Positions 53,768 to 64,000 of a DNA stretch of 64,000 bases are shown here, piece after piece; within the stretch, counting starts at the first letter, position 1, and the number at the start of each line of letters is the position of its first letter. Source of the DNA: Pseudopithomyces maydicus (Eukaryota; Ascomycota; Dothideomycetes; Pleosporales; Didymosphaeriaceae). The stretch covers positions 620,001 through 684,000 of the forward strand of contig JANTUC010000011.1 of NCBI GenBank assembly GCA_026873275.1, written 5' to 3'. Position numbers and translations under genes: made by a program. The notes below the pieces were generated by a model. The model was given only the letters and a program-made list of their open reading frames with translations. It was not told the origin of the DNA and did not search any database.

Positions 53768-54983
53768 CAGCGTCTCCTTCGTAGAATACGCCGCGACGAC
53801 GATTGTTGTCTATGAGACAAGAGGTTCACTACTTCTCTACATGTCTAACTTGCGTGTTTCTCACTTGAGCGCTGTCCACCATCTGTCGTCGCAGCTCCAA
53901 AGGGCTATACCTACAGTTGTACATGGGTACGCTAAACAGTTCACACGGCAGTGGTATGAGGAATAGGTACTTGAAGGATTTTTTTTTCTCAGATTGGGAT
54001 GGTGAGGATGAAGGTACAATAGCATGTTGATGTTGATTGAAAGACTGAACAGCCAGTTGAGCACGCTAACAATCTTTTTTTGGTCGCATTGTTGGATAAA
54101 CTCCACGATGTTTAGGCGATGCATTCTAGTCTATGTAGGGAATGGAAGAAACAAATGGATCGTAGTGTAGGATGGGGGTTGCGGAGCTCTCTGATGATAG
54201 AGATGGCGGCTAGCACCGGCTACAGATTCGTTCAGGGCAGTACCTATTGCGTGATGGGAAGACTATATATGTGTCGAAAGGAAAGGACAGGCAAGCCGAG
54301 CACATGCAGTTGCGTGTTGTATCGCCATTCTTCAGTAAGACTGTGGCACGAGGACATAGATATCCTTCTTGCTAAACGTTGATGCCCTGACGATCGTACC
54401 TTGGCATGTTATGTAAGAGTGCGTGCCAACCAACTCGTTCCAAATTTACTAGTCCCACATTTCCGTGCGTATCGTTGTCTCCTCAATGGCCTGACCAAGG
54501 CCAGCGTTATCGCAGTCGTCCTGTCGCGGTCTAGGCAATGTTCCTGCATCGTGTATTGCTGTGCTCAACCTGTTCGCCTTCCTGAAATGCGTGCTTGGAC
54601 CGGGTCAATGGACTCTTGATCTTTCCTTGGCAAGGGTGCCGCCTTCTTGGTAACGCTATCCTCCTGCCTGTTTCGGCACTTCGTATGCATGTGCAAATCG
54701 CAATTAAATGCCATCATCACGAACATATATAAGCTCCAAAGAGGACAATGCGCTCTAGCTTGTTGCTAGGCGTCCTGTGTCCTTTGGATTGCTGCCGTAC
54801 CATCCCACCTCCCGCTTTGAATGTTTTCATGAGTTGTGATAGGTGTGTACAAGCCGGACTGTGCCAAAATCGTGCTACTTGTGGCACAGAAAAAGTGAAG
54901 CGCAAGATCTATATCAAGCGTTTCTCATCCCGATCCTCCTGAATTCGAAGTTCGCTCCTCGGATAGCCAGGCAATTCGTTACC
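53768..54983. other. Divergent intergenic region
   Basis: 1.2 kb between the rhomboid gene (-) and the DPP IV gene (+). The frame preceding the DPP IV start is open for 141 bases but has no ATG. No other gene is supported. Confidence 0.5.
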
Positions 54984-57392
54984 ATGCGGTCTTTCGCGCT
55001 TCTAGGAGTGGCGCTGCCACTCGTTCACGCCATCGAACCTCCACGCGTACCTCACCAACCTCTTGGCAACGGTACAAAACGCTTGACTTTCAACACAACG
55101 ACGCTAAGCCCTGGGTCTCTGACTCCTCAGACCAGGTCTCTTGCTTGGGTTAGCACTGGCACGGACGGCGACTACATTTATACCGGTGATGACGGCTCGT
55201 TTCTTTTCGAAAATATTGCCACAGGGGAATCAACTACTTTCCTGTCCGCCGACAAGGTACCTGCCGACTACTGGGATTACTCAATTTCGTCTGACGCAAG
55301 CCGCGTGCTTTGGTCTGTCAACTACACAAAGCAATACCGTCATTCGTATTTTGCCGACTATTTGGTTCAGGATGTAGAGTCTGGAGAAACGCAACCGCTT
55401 GTTCCCGGCTCTGCCGGAGACATCCAATATGCTGAGTTCAATCCTGCATCCTCCTCCCAAATTGCTTTCGTGCAAGGCAACGATCTCTACTTGTGGGATA
55501 ATGGAACAATTTCGCGTATTACCGAGGATGGTGGCCCCGATTGGTTCAATGCTGTACCTGACTGGGTGTACGAAGAGGAGATCTTCGGTGATCGTTACAC
55601 GCTTTGGTGGTCTCCTGATGGAAAGTACATTGCGTTCTTGACATTCAATGAGACCGGCGTAGAAACCTTCCGTATCCCATACTACATGGATGGCGAAAAG
55701 GTTGCACCGTCATACCCACGCGAGTTAGAGCTACGATACCCCAAGGTCGGTGCTAAGAACCCCACTGTTGGCTTTAATGTCCTGGACGTCGCGGCGCTCG
55801 AGGTCACGAACGTGCCTATCGATGTGTGGCCCGAGGACGACTTGGTGCTCGGTGAGGTAGCTTGGTTGACCGAGGATCACGGAAAAGTCCTATATCGCGC
55901 GTACAACAGAGTTCAGGACCAAGAGAAGCTAGTAGTTGTCGACGTGCCATCATACTCGTCAAAGCTCGTTCGTGAGCGCGATGGGTCTGATGGTTGGTTG
56001 GAGAATTACCTCGCCATTTCCTATGTTGGCCCCCTTTCTAACTCCAACGCAACATACGGAAACTCCACTGCAGACTACTACATTGACCTGTCCGATGAGT
56101 CTAACTGGAACCATTTGTACCTATTCCCTGTTAATGGTGGTGAAAAGATTGCGCTTACTTCTGGAGAATGGGAAGTACGCAGCATTCTCAAGATTGACTC
56201 AAAACGCAACTTGATCTACTACACATCTACCGAACATCACAGCACTGAAAGCCATCTCTATTCGGTCAACTACTTGACTGGAAAAAAGACGGCACTGGTG
56301 GATGATACCGAAGTGGCATACTGGACAGCCTCGTTCTCATCCGGCGGTTCATACTATGTTCTTCGCTACGCTGGTCCTGATGTTCCATACCAGGAGTTGT
56401 ATTCGGCCAACTCTACCAAGGCCATCCGTACAATTGTCGATAACAAGGCGCTTTACGACACGCTTCAAACATACAACTTGCCCAACATTACGTACCTTGA
56501 GCTCCCACACCCGTCAGGTGTTACGCTTAACGCAATGCTTCGCCTGCCGCCTAGCTTCGATTCAAGCAAGAAGTATCCCGTATTGCTCATTCCCTACGGA
56601 GGACCCAATGCACAGGAGGTGCACAAGGACTTCAACGCACTCAACTGGAAAGCTTACATTGCCTCTGACTCCGAGCTCGAGTACATCACGTTGACAGTTG
56701 ACAACCGTGGAACTGGTTTCAAGGGTCGCGAGTTCCGTGCTTCCGTCACCTCTAATCTTGGAGATCTCGAGGCCCAGGATCAGGTTTGGGCTGCCAAATG
56801 GCTTGCAGAAACCTACGATTTTGTTGACAGCAACCATATCGGCATTTGGGGATGGTCATACGGTGGATACCTATCGGCCAAGGTCGTTGAGGTTGCCGAC
56901 CCCATTATCTCGTTCGCTATGATGACAGCCCCTGTCTCGGATTGGCGCTTCTACGACGTGAGTAAATACCTATGAACTGTTCAGGTAGCCTACTTACATA
57001 ATTACTAGTCTGTGTACACAGAGCGCTACATGAAGACTCCTGAGCTGAACCCCGAAGGCTACAACAAATCGCGCGTTCATGACTCCACGGGCTTCAAAAA
57101 GATTGCTGGTGGCTTTTTGATCCAACACGGCACTGGTGATGACAATGTGCATTTCCAGAATGGAGCTGCGCTTACAAATCTCCTGATGGGTGATCAGGTC
57201 ACGCCGGAGAAGATGCAGAACACCTGGTTCACAGACAGCGACCACAGCATCAGGTACCAAAATGACGGCAAGTTTTTGTACCGACAGTTGAGCAAGAAGG
57301 TTTTTGAGGAGAAGAAGAGAGTGGGTGAGTTGAAGGGCGCACATCAGTGGAGCAGGAGAGATTGGGGTATGGAGAGTCGGGTCGAGGTTTAA
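54984..57392 (+). CDS. Secreted dipeptidyl peptidase IV (family S9B)
   Basis: Extracellular serine peptidase that removes X-Pro/X-Ala dipeptides from peptide N-termini. Exons 54984-56957 and 57009-57392 sum to 785 residues. The signal peptide is about residues 1-16 (MRSFALLGVALPLVHA). The beta-propeller has repeated WSPDGKYIAF-like blades and the substrate-anchoring double Glu in DWVYEEEIFGDRY. The hydrolase domain starts around PYGGPNAQEV. The triad is Ser about 625 in WGWSYGGYLS, Asp about 702 in GTGDDNVHFQN and His about 737 in DSDHSIR, with spacing like the mammalian enzyme. The intron falls between the Ser and Asp regions. There are several Asn-X-Ser/Thr sites. The first in-frame ATG gives the signal peptide, supporting this start. 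It could act with the S10 carboxypeptidase in external protein breakdown. Confidence 0.94.
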
Positions 57393-57807
57393 GACAGCTC
57401 AGTCTTAGCTGTTGATAATATCGTACCCTCATGAAAATTTCAATTGGGTTAATACCACATAATTTCTCTAAATACCTATCATGTGCACTTGCCATTATGC
57501 ATGCTACACATGTGCGTACATATACGCGTACATTATAAAGAATGATGGTTGTCCTGTATTAAGATTGAGAAAGGCAATACCAGGCTCGCATCTTCGATGT
57601 TCAATTCTAATTATCAAGTAACGAAACAGGCTTTCACGATGTTTGTGAGTCTTATTCAAGCTGCGCCTCAACCTAGTCATGCGAGAGGGAACCGCCTACG
57701 TCATGACTTCATTTGACCCTAGCGCTCGCTTGGCAACCTGGCCAGCAATCCATATACACTCTCTGTTTTCCCTCAGAATACGGCTTATCAAATAGGAATA
57801 ATTCATA
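57393..57807. other. Tandem intergenic region
   Basis: 3' flank of DPP IV and promoter of the oxysterol-binding protein gene. No other feature was found. Confidence 0.5.
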
Positions 57808-59280
57808 ATGTCGAACTCCATCGCATCGAATCGGTCTACTTTGAAAGAATTTTTAGCTTCTATCGCAACGATACAGGGCGACCTCAGCAATATTACAGCA
57901 CCGCCATTTGTTCTGGGGGAATTTTCGACTGTTGAATTACCACAATATTGGGCCGATCACCCGTCGCTGTTCATTGCACCGGCACAAGAGGAGAACGAAG
58001 AGAAACGAGCTTTGCTTGTCCTGAAATGGTTCCTTGGCTCGCTCAGAAATCAGCAATACGCAGGGCGAAAGGAGGAAGACGGTGTGAAGAAGCCGTTAAA
58101 CGCGTTTTTAGGGGAGCTATTTTTGGGTAGCTGGAATGACGAGGCTTTTGGAGAAAGCAGACTGGTATCCGAGCAAGTTTCTCATCATCCTCCAGTAACG
58201 GCTTGCTATCTATGGAACGATAAGTTTGGAATACGAGCCGAGGGCTTCACACAGCAGGAGATCACATTTTCTGGGAGTGTGAGCATCAAGCAGAAAGGAT
58301 ACGCAATCCTGCATATCGACAAATATGACGAAGACTATCTCATTCCAGTACCCAATGTAAAAGTCAAAGGCATCCTGAGCGGAACACCATACCCAGAACT
58401 GGTGTCTGGCTATAGTATAATTTCATCTAACGGAATTGTATCGGAGATCAAGTTTGAAGGAAAGAATCTACTCGGACTTGGTGGAGGCAGCAAAAATAGC
58501 TTTGAAGCTAGACTGTTCAGGCCCGAATCTCCGAAGGACGACCTGTACACTGTCAAAGGGTCCTGGAACGGCAGGTTCAGCATATGTGATGCCAAATCTG
58601 GACAAGAATTGGAGCAATACGATGTTGATGCACAAAGAGCGATCCCGATTGTTGTGGCAGACCGCTCTGAACAAGATCCTTGGGAGTCACGAAGGGCTTG
58701 GGGCGGCGTGATTGATGCGCTGAGCCAAGGTGACATGAAGGGTACAACAGATGCCAAGTCTATCGTTGAAGAAGGCCAGAGACAGATGCGACGTGACGAA
58801 GAAGCTAAGAGAGAACAATGGCAGAGGGTGTTTTTTGAGAAACGAGAAAGAGATCCTGTATTCGAAACATTGTCGGCCGCCCACAAGGAGTCTTATACTG
58901 TGGATCCAGAGGGTGGCATATGGAAAGTCAACAGCGATGCCATTGTGAATGCGAAGAAGCCATACCATGGAGATCTTCTTCCGACTGGCCAAACCGCCAA
59001 GAGCGAAAATCTACGGATCAATCATGAGGCCAACGAAAGTGGAAGGGAAAGAATTGCATCGGAAACAAATCAGCAATTGCATGGCGAGCAGACCGGCGTA
59101 ACAACTAATTCAACCGAGTTTAAACCAAGTACTCAACAAATAGGACTAGATGAAAGCTCAGGTAACGCAGATAACGCAGCCAAGCCGGCAGGGGCAGTAG
59201 ACGCTAATCAGCCAGACACGGTTCCGGATACTACAATAGAAGAGATTCTACGTGCCAAGTATCAGTCAGCTAAGCGCTGA
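57808..59280 (+). CDS. KES1: Oxysterol-binding protein (KES1/OSH4-like)
   Basis: Lipid transfer protein that exchanges sterol and phosphatidylinositol 4-phosphate between membranes. Single exon, 490 residues. The ORD domain occupies about residues 10-390: a lid-like N-terminus (LKEFLASIATIQGDL), APPFVLGEFSTVELPQYW and KPLNAFLGELFLGSW. The OSBP signature EQVSHHPP is at residues 122-129. Then come NVKVKGILSGTPYPELVSGY, KGSWNGRFSI and the helix EEAKREQWQRVFFEKR. A Gln/Asn/Thr-rich tail of about 100 residues is longer than in yeast Kes1. There is no PH or ankyrin domain, as in the short Osh4 class. Convergent with the SAT4-like gene. Confidence 0.93.
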   Translation: MSNSIASNRSTLKEFLASIATIQGDLSNITAPPFVLGEFSTVELPQYWADHPSLFIAPAQEENEEKRALLVLKWFLGSLRNQQYAGRKEEDGVKKPLNAFLGELFLGSWNDEAFGESRLVSEQVSHHPPVTACYLWNDKFGIRAEGFTQQEITFSGSVSIKQKGYAILHIDKYDEDYLIPVPNVKVKGILSGTPYPELVSGYSIISSNGIVSEIKFEGKNLLGLGGGSKNSFEARLFRPESPKDDLYTVKGSWNGRFSICDAKSGQELEQYDVDAQRAIPIVVADRSEQDPWESRRAWGGVIDALSQGDMKGTTDAKSIVEEGQRQMRRDEEAKREQWQRVFFEKRERDPVFETLSAAHKESYTVDPEGGIWKVNSDAIVNAKKPYHGDLLPTGQTAKSENLRINHEANESGRERIASETNQQLHGEQTGVTTNSTEFKPSTQQIGLDESSGNADNAAKPAGAVDANQPDTVPDTTIEEILRAKYQSAKR

Positions 59281-59703
59281 AGGGAAATTATCGGATCTTT
59301 GCGAGTTTCCTTTTCGTGCTTCAGCATTCTAGCCTGTTATCATATCCAATTCTTTGCTCGCACCGGAATCTAGCAGCTTGAAGGTATAACCCGTACATGT
59401 CATGCTTGCGCGTAGGAGCTGCATTGTCATAGTATTCCTGAAAAATACAAGTGTATGAACACCTAAATAATGTCTCTTTCCGCACTCTACATACCCATGA
59501 TGACATCGATACAGATGTACCTTATACATGGTGCGCTGTCTTGTTCTGATACAGTATATCCGTTGCGTTCAACTTGCCATTTGGTAGCTGCTGTTATGGT
59601 CTGGTGAGATCTATCGCGACATCTTAAGCGGCACCACGTCTGCCGAATCAGCGAAATTAAGTTTTCCATGTGTCGAAGTATGTGTAGCAACACTAAATCT
59701 TGA
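59281..59703. other. Convergent intergenic region
   Basis: 3' flanks of the oxysterol-binding protein and SAT4-like genes. No other feature was found. Confidence 0.5.
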
Positions 59704-61060
59704 TTACGCCGGGCGGTGGTCCCTGCTCTCAAGGAATACGTCTGTTTGTCTTGTAATGCCATGTGCTACCGTCAAGTCTTCATCACTCCGATCACCCACT
59801 TGTATTCTCCATGAGTCGAACCCTTTATTTTCTTCACTTTCTTCTAGAAGATCGTCGCGTAATTTGATAGGCCCAGATCTGGCGGCGGCGGCGGCTCGCT
59901 CCTCATCACTCGACCGTGGTGATCCCTCTCCTACTCTTGTTATCGAAACTAGACTGAAAGGTCCGGTCCTCTTTTGCACTTCGTTTGAGGGTGTTCTGTA
60001 CCACCCATGTGAGCCCTTATGATCTCCCGTCGGAAAAGTCTGCGTAGCGACATCAGTCCATCCTAGGCGTCGAGTGACATCTCGGTATAGTGGGCGGAGC
60101 GTAGCTAGGCTACCAGCTGTGATGGCCAGACCTTGTTCGATGTCGGACCAGATTGCTACGTCCAAGGTATCCCACAGGAAGTCGGGGCTTTTAAACTTCA
60201 TTAGATAGCCCATGCGGACTGTAACGGCGACACTCGCACTGTGGGCATATATTGTTAGCAGCCTAACTCATACATATATACTTTTTCCAACTTACATGCA
60301 AGCCATGCTCAGGATAGGAATCAGCATGACCTTTTGGTTCTTCGCCATGTTCAGATTCCACACAAGAAGAATCGGGAGCAAGCCAAAGGTGAAGTCGCAT
60401 ATGGACGCGACAGCGCTGTAAACAAATGCGATGCCAATGATGACGTCGATGTTGACGCAAGTACCAGTTGTGTTGGATTTGTCCCAAAAGTACCAGACGG
60501 GTCTGCATTGTAACACGGAGATGAAGAAAAAAACAAGCCCAGTAAGGACGGTCGCGAGCATAACGACATATATGATGCGGCGGTAATGTGTCTGCACAGT
60601 GACACGGAGGAGGAAAAGGCCTACGGAAATCTTTGCGAAGACCATGCACATACAGTAAGCTGGGTAGCAAAGATACCAATACTACACGTGATTAGTTGCG
60701 CCGTCTCTTCGATATTTAGGGAGCTCGCATCACATACTCGTAGGGCTTTGGTGATTTGCTCCTCGTTCAAAGTATCCATGTGTCTTCCGGTTCCCCAGCG
60801 GGCACCGTTAATCGCTGTCGTGGTGAACATAACGAATAGACCCAATGCCACAACCATAAAGGCATCATCCCATCCAAAGGCTCTCACGAGGCACACACGA
60901 ACATAGATCCGCAGTAGCACCGAGGCGATTGCTAGAGAAACAAATGTAGAGCATACCTATATCTCTAGTTAGTCTTCACAGTACTACAATTACCCACTTG
61001 CTAAGTCAGTGTACGACTCACTGCTACCAATTCTGGGCCCCTATTGGCGACGGCCTCCAT
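59704..61060 (-). CDS. SAT4/PTH11-like rhodopsin-fold membrane protein
   Basis: Fungal 7TM protein of the large PTH11/SAT4 group; some members act in surface sensing, most are unstudied. Exons 61060-61022, 60956-60738, 60681-60296 and 60238-59704 give 392 residues. The first exon is only 13 codons, before the first helix. The signature is RAFGWDDAFMVVALG at the start of TM2. Then come the FAKISVGLFLLRVTVQTHYRR helix and CRPVWYFWDKSNTTGTCVNI, a Cys-bearing extracellular loop typical of the family. FTFGLLPILLVWNLNMAKNQK and MGYLMKFKSPDFLWDTLDVAIW follow, with a C-terminal WSDIEQGLAITAGSLATLRPL helix. No CFEM domain precedes the helices. The ~140-residue cytosolic tail is charged, with an Ala run (AAAAAR) and Ser residues. 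Confidence 0.87.
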
Positions 61061-62033
61061 ATTGAACGATCGTCCCCTCCAAACCGACCCAGTACTTTGT
61101 GAAAGAAAGACCGAAAAATAATGGATCGAGTCACACGGCTGGGGAAGAGGACCTTCAAGTGTCAAAAGGATATGCTAGCCTTCCCGCACATACTTCTCGC
61201 CTCGAGTGCAAGCCTACTAGCCCACACGTCAAACACCTGGAGGGGTCCATAAGGGGTAGCTAGTGGTGCCGTTGGGTGCGTCCGGATGCCTCTTCCGCGG
61301 AACTAGGACAGAGCCCAAGGCGTACGGACCATAAGAGCGAGGTTTACTCCCTCACGCAATGATTTACTTGTGGAGTGGAGATAATGCAGGTACTTGGGCG
61401 CGACACTAGAGCCTCTCCAATCACGAACCTAACTTCAATCTAGTGGACCGGTAGCGTACAAGATGGCTTCCGGAACTATCACTCTCAAGCGAACCGATAA
61501 TCGTATCCGTCGCGTCGAAGCCTTCAAGTTCACGATACTCCTTGTTGAGTTTCGTCTCTCCCGGCATATGAGCATTCCGGCCAACGTCGGCAGTCACCCA
61601 TGCTGCCCAGATCAGACATGACAGAATCCTAGATGAATAGGCGAGAAGAAACGAGGACTACCCCGAAGCAGTTGCGCATCAGCACCTCAACCCATGCATA
61701 TTTGGGAGACGGCGACGCGGGTTGTTTATACTAATCCGAGCATGGAAAAAAACGTGAGAATCCGCCGGCACATGGCTAGAATATGGGTTCCCAAGGTTGT
61801 CGGCCCACTAAAAGCTCGCCAAAAAGGTGGAGCAAAGAGTGCCGAGGCATGAAAGAAGAAAGGTCGCGCATCGGCGTAATTTCTGCGATGGCCAGATACC
61901 AGGGCGTTGTCCCACTCCTCGAAATAGAGTTTGGACGTCACCGGCAAAAGTGCTTCGGTAGCCAGAACCGTAGTCTTAGCTCACCCATCAATTCGGTCAT
62001 GATAGTTCATAGTCCATGAATGAAATCTAATCA
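61061..62033. other. Tandem intergenic region
   Basis: About 1 kb upstream of the SAT4-like gene and downstream of the TPR gene. No frame has domain-like content. Confidence 0.5.
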
Positions 62034-63866
62034 CTACGCTACACAGCACGATGCCGTTCGACAGTAACAGCTCGACTTGACCTCCACATCAGCAACCGCT
62101 TGCGCGATCTGCAATTGCTGCCCTATGATCTTCGCCTCTTCGGCCCTGCCCAACTTGCTCAAGCACTCATAGTAGCCATGCAGAGCCCATACATTATTCG
62201 GATGCTGTCGGGCCCTGATTATAGAATCATCTAGACCAAGATCAGCAGCATACGCCTTTGCTGCTTCTTCAACACGACCTTGCTCCAGAAGAAGCGCCGC
62301 ATATGCATGCCGACTTGGCATCATCCATGGCCACGGTTCTGCATAATTAAGTGCGTCCTCGAGCTCAATTGCGGTCTCTAAGTGCTTGAATGCGTCGTCA
62401 TGATTACCTTCGCGATATTCTAGCTCGCCGTCCAGCATGGCTTTGGCAACCTGCATCACCGTGATGCTCTTGTTGACTGGGGTCACTGATATGCGAGATG
62501 AAGGGATCTTCTCCACAGCGGTGTACAGCAGATCGCGCTCTCTGGATGCATTCTCGGTATCGCCCTTAGCGGCATATGCAATGCCCCTACCGTAATAGAT
62601 CATCGCTGTCGTGACCGCGTATAGCGGCTGATCCTCTTCAGGTGGGACCGCGAGAGCGATCAATTCGTCCCACTGCCCAAAGCGAACAAGCACCTCGACG
62701 CGGATGCCAGCAAACATCTCCAGAAAGTCGGGGAGCTTCGCGACAAGGTCTGGAGTGACGAGAGCCTCCATTCTCTTGACTGCATCGATGGCTACCTTGT
62801 ACTTGCCAGCAAACATTGCGGCATATGCAAGGAAGTGGTAGTTGTGCACTCGATAGATGGTGTAAAAGGAGTCGTCGCCACTCTCAGCGACGAATTTCTC
62901 GTCGGCAGCGCACGCATCCGTATTCGAAGTGACAGCCCCCTGTAATCCCCTACCTGCACATCAATATGACTGGGCATATGGACCAGGTGACCAGACGCGG
63001 GACATAGGCTTAGTAGATGATCTGCTGCGACTAGGGCAACTTCCGGCGTCTTTGACATCTCCATTAGGTGAATGAACATGTGGAGGATACCCGCGTGCTG
63101 ATACGCTTCCTCCTGCTTCATTGCACGCTCAAGAACTGATTTTGCTTCTAGAGTTCCCGCGCCGGCTTTGGGTTCACCAGTCTTCAAATCCCAGAGATCC
63201 CAAGCTGAGAGGTTCATGACTGCATCTGCGTAAAGAGCAGCGACATCCAGATCCTCGGGATACTTGTGGTATACGGAAGCCTAAGCGCGAACAACCTGGA
63301 TTAGCCTAGATATTATGAATTTATGCTTGGTCAATACGTACCATGGCTTTAGCATATGCCTCGTTGCAAGATTTGAAGTTCACGTCATCCAGACTCTTCG
63401 GGACGCGGGCCTGAATCGCATTGATCAGGTCTTTCTCAATCTCAGTCGCCCCCTCCGCATATTTCTTTGCCTTTGCGTTCGCATCTTTTATTAGTTTAAT
63501 ACACTCGTTCAATTCCTCTGCGTCGAACATCTCCCATGGCTTGTTATAGTTCGGTCCTAGAGCAAAGGCTAGCTGCAATGGTCAGCCATGTCAACTCCGC
63601 ACAGAGCTACCGGTGTTTACTCACTCCCCAGTAAGCCATTGCGAGGTTAGAGTCCTCTTTAATCGCGCGTTCAAAACCTGTAAAACATTAAGCTGGCATC
63701 CAGGCCCAGTTTTGGAGATCTTACATCTTGCTGACTCTTCGTGGTGGAACCCGTAGCTCCATATCAAGCCTCGATCGAACCATTTTTGCGCTGCTGGGCT
63801 TCTAGTACTGACTTTCCGATGAAAGGGACCGAGATCGTGAGTGTAGGGCTCAGCCTGATGAGCCAT
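62034..63866 (-). CDS. TPR-repeat protein with conserved histidines (frame break)
   Basis: Exons 63866-63725, 63677-63625, 63572-63342 and 63280-62034 sum to 558 codons including stop, but only if one base is added at the C5 run 62936-62940 (plus strand). As written, the frame breaks after GDYRG. The start MAHQAEPYTHDLGPFHRKVS is the first ATG. Helical repeats of TPR type run throughout. The region before the break has HAGILHMFIHLMEMS and ASGHLVHMPSHIDVQVGDY, His/Glu-rich motifs I recall from a family common in bacteria too. The repeats continue after it with VHNYHFLAYAAMFAGKY. The C-terminus ends in Cys-rich SCYCRTASCCVA. No signal peptide. The function is unknown; protein scaffolding, or metal binding through the His motifs, is inference. 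Confidence 0.75.
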
Positions 63867-64000
63867 GGCGATTCAAATGATATGCGTTGTGATAGGTGGA
63901 TACGAAGAGACTTTATGCTCAAAAAAGTGCCTGTTTTACCTCGCGTTGTTTGATCTCTATGGCCTTTGTTCGGTTGTCGAGCCGTTATTTTGCCTCCAGT

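Noticed and set aside
61726..61947. 73-residue minus-strand frame upstream of the SAT4-like gene
   Set aside because: No domain, no splice continuation into neighbours, and weak start context.

Overview
This window is nuclear DNA from a filamentous ascomycete. The protein content (BUD3 septation landmark, hybrid histidine kinase, AA16-type LPMO, SAT4/PTH11-like rhodopsin-fold protein, But2-like secreted protein) and the short GT-AG introns (mostly 45-65 bp, often with a CTAAC/CTGAC-like branch site) fit Pezizomycotina. My guess is a Dothideomycete, possibly Pleosporales; that placement is inference and I could not test it. I see no rRNA, tRNA, CRISPR array or intact transposon.

Layout, left to right. 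1-13 kb: a hypothetical protein; RPN13 (-) and ribosomal protein eL6 (+) sharing a 252-bp divergent promoter; a fatty-acid-hydroxylase-like membrane protein (-); a large alpha/beta hydrolase with a long disordered N-terminus (+); an allantoate/anion:cation-type MFS transporter (+). 13-25 kb: BUD3 (-) and DCC1 (+) diverge from a GC-rich 0.85-kb region with degenerate tandem repeats; a hemerythrin-like protein (-) and FIG4 (+) diverge from another promoter. 26-36 kb: a multi-pass membrane protein (+), an Old Yellow Enzyme (-), an AA16-like secreted LPMO (-), a medium-chain enoyl-reductase-like protein (-) and a hypothetical protein (-), with long gene-free stretches. 36-50 kb: a TPR-like protein and a PflX-type radical SAM protein (-), a secreted But2-like protein (+), an SRR1-like protein (-), an F-box-like hypothetical (+), a hybrid histidine kinase (+) and a secreted serine carboxypeptidase (-). 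50-64 kb: a relatively AT-rich area with one small orphan gene (+), a mitochondrial rhomboid protease (-), dipeptidyl peptidase IV (+), a KES1-type oxysterol-binding protein (+), a SAT4-like membrane protein (-) and a TPR protein (-).

The genes do not form an evident biosynthetic or defence cluster. They are mostly housekeeping genes (proteasome, ribosome, cohesion, septation, phosphoinositide and sterol traffic) mixed with secreted degradative enzymes and sensors. Many neighbours are divergent or tightly convergent (gaps of 86-104 bp).

The most striking signal is technical or evolutionary. Four otherwise well-preserved genes (alpha/beta hydrolase, BUD3, PflX-like, TPR) each have one frame break, every one at a G/C homopolymer and every one explained by a single missing base. 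With that base restored, all four exon models sum to whole codons. This points to systematic sequence or assembly error rather than four pseudogenes.
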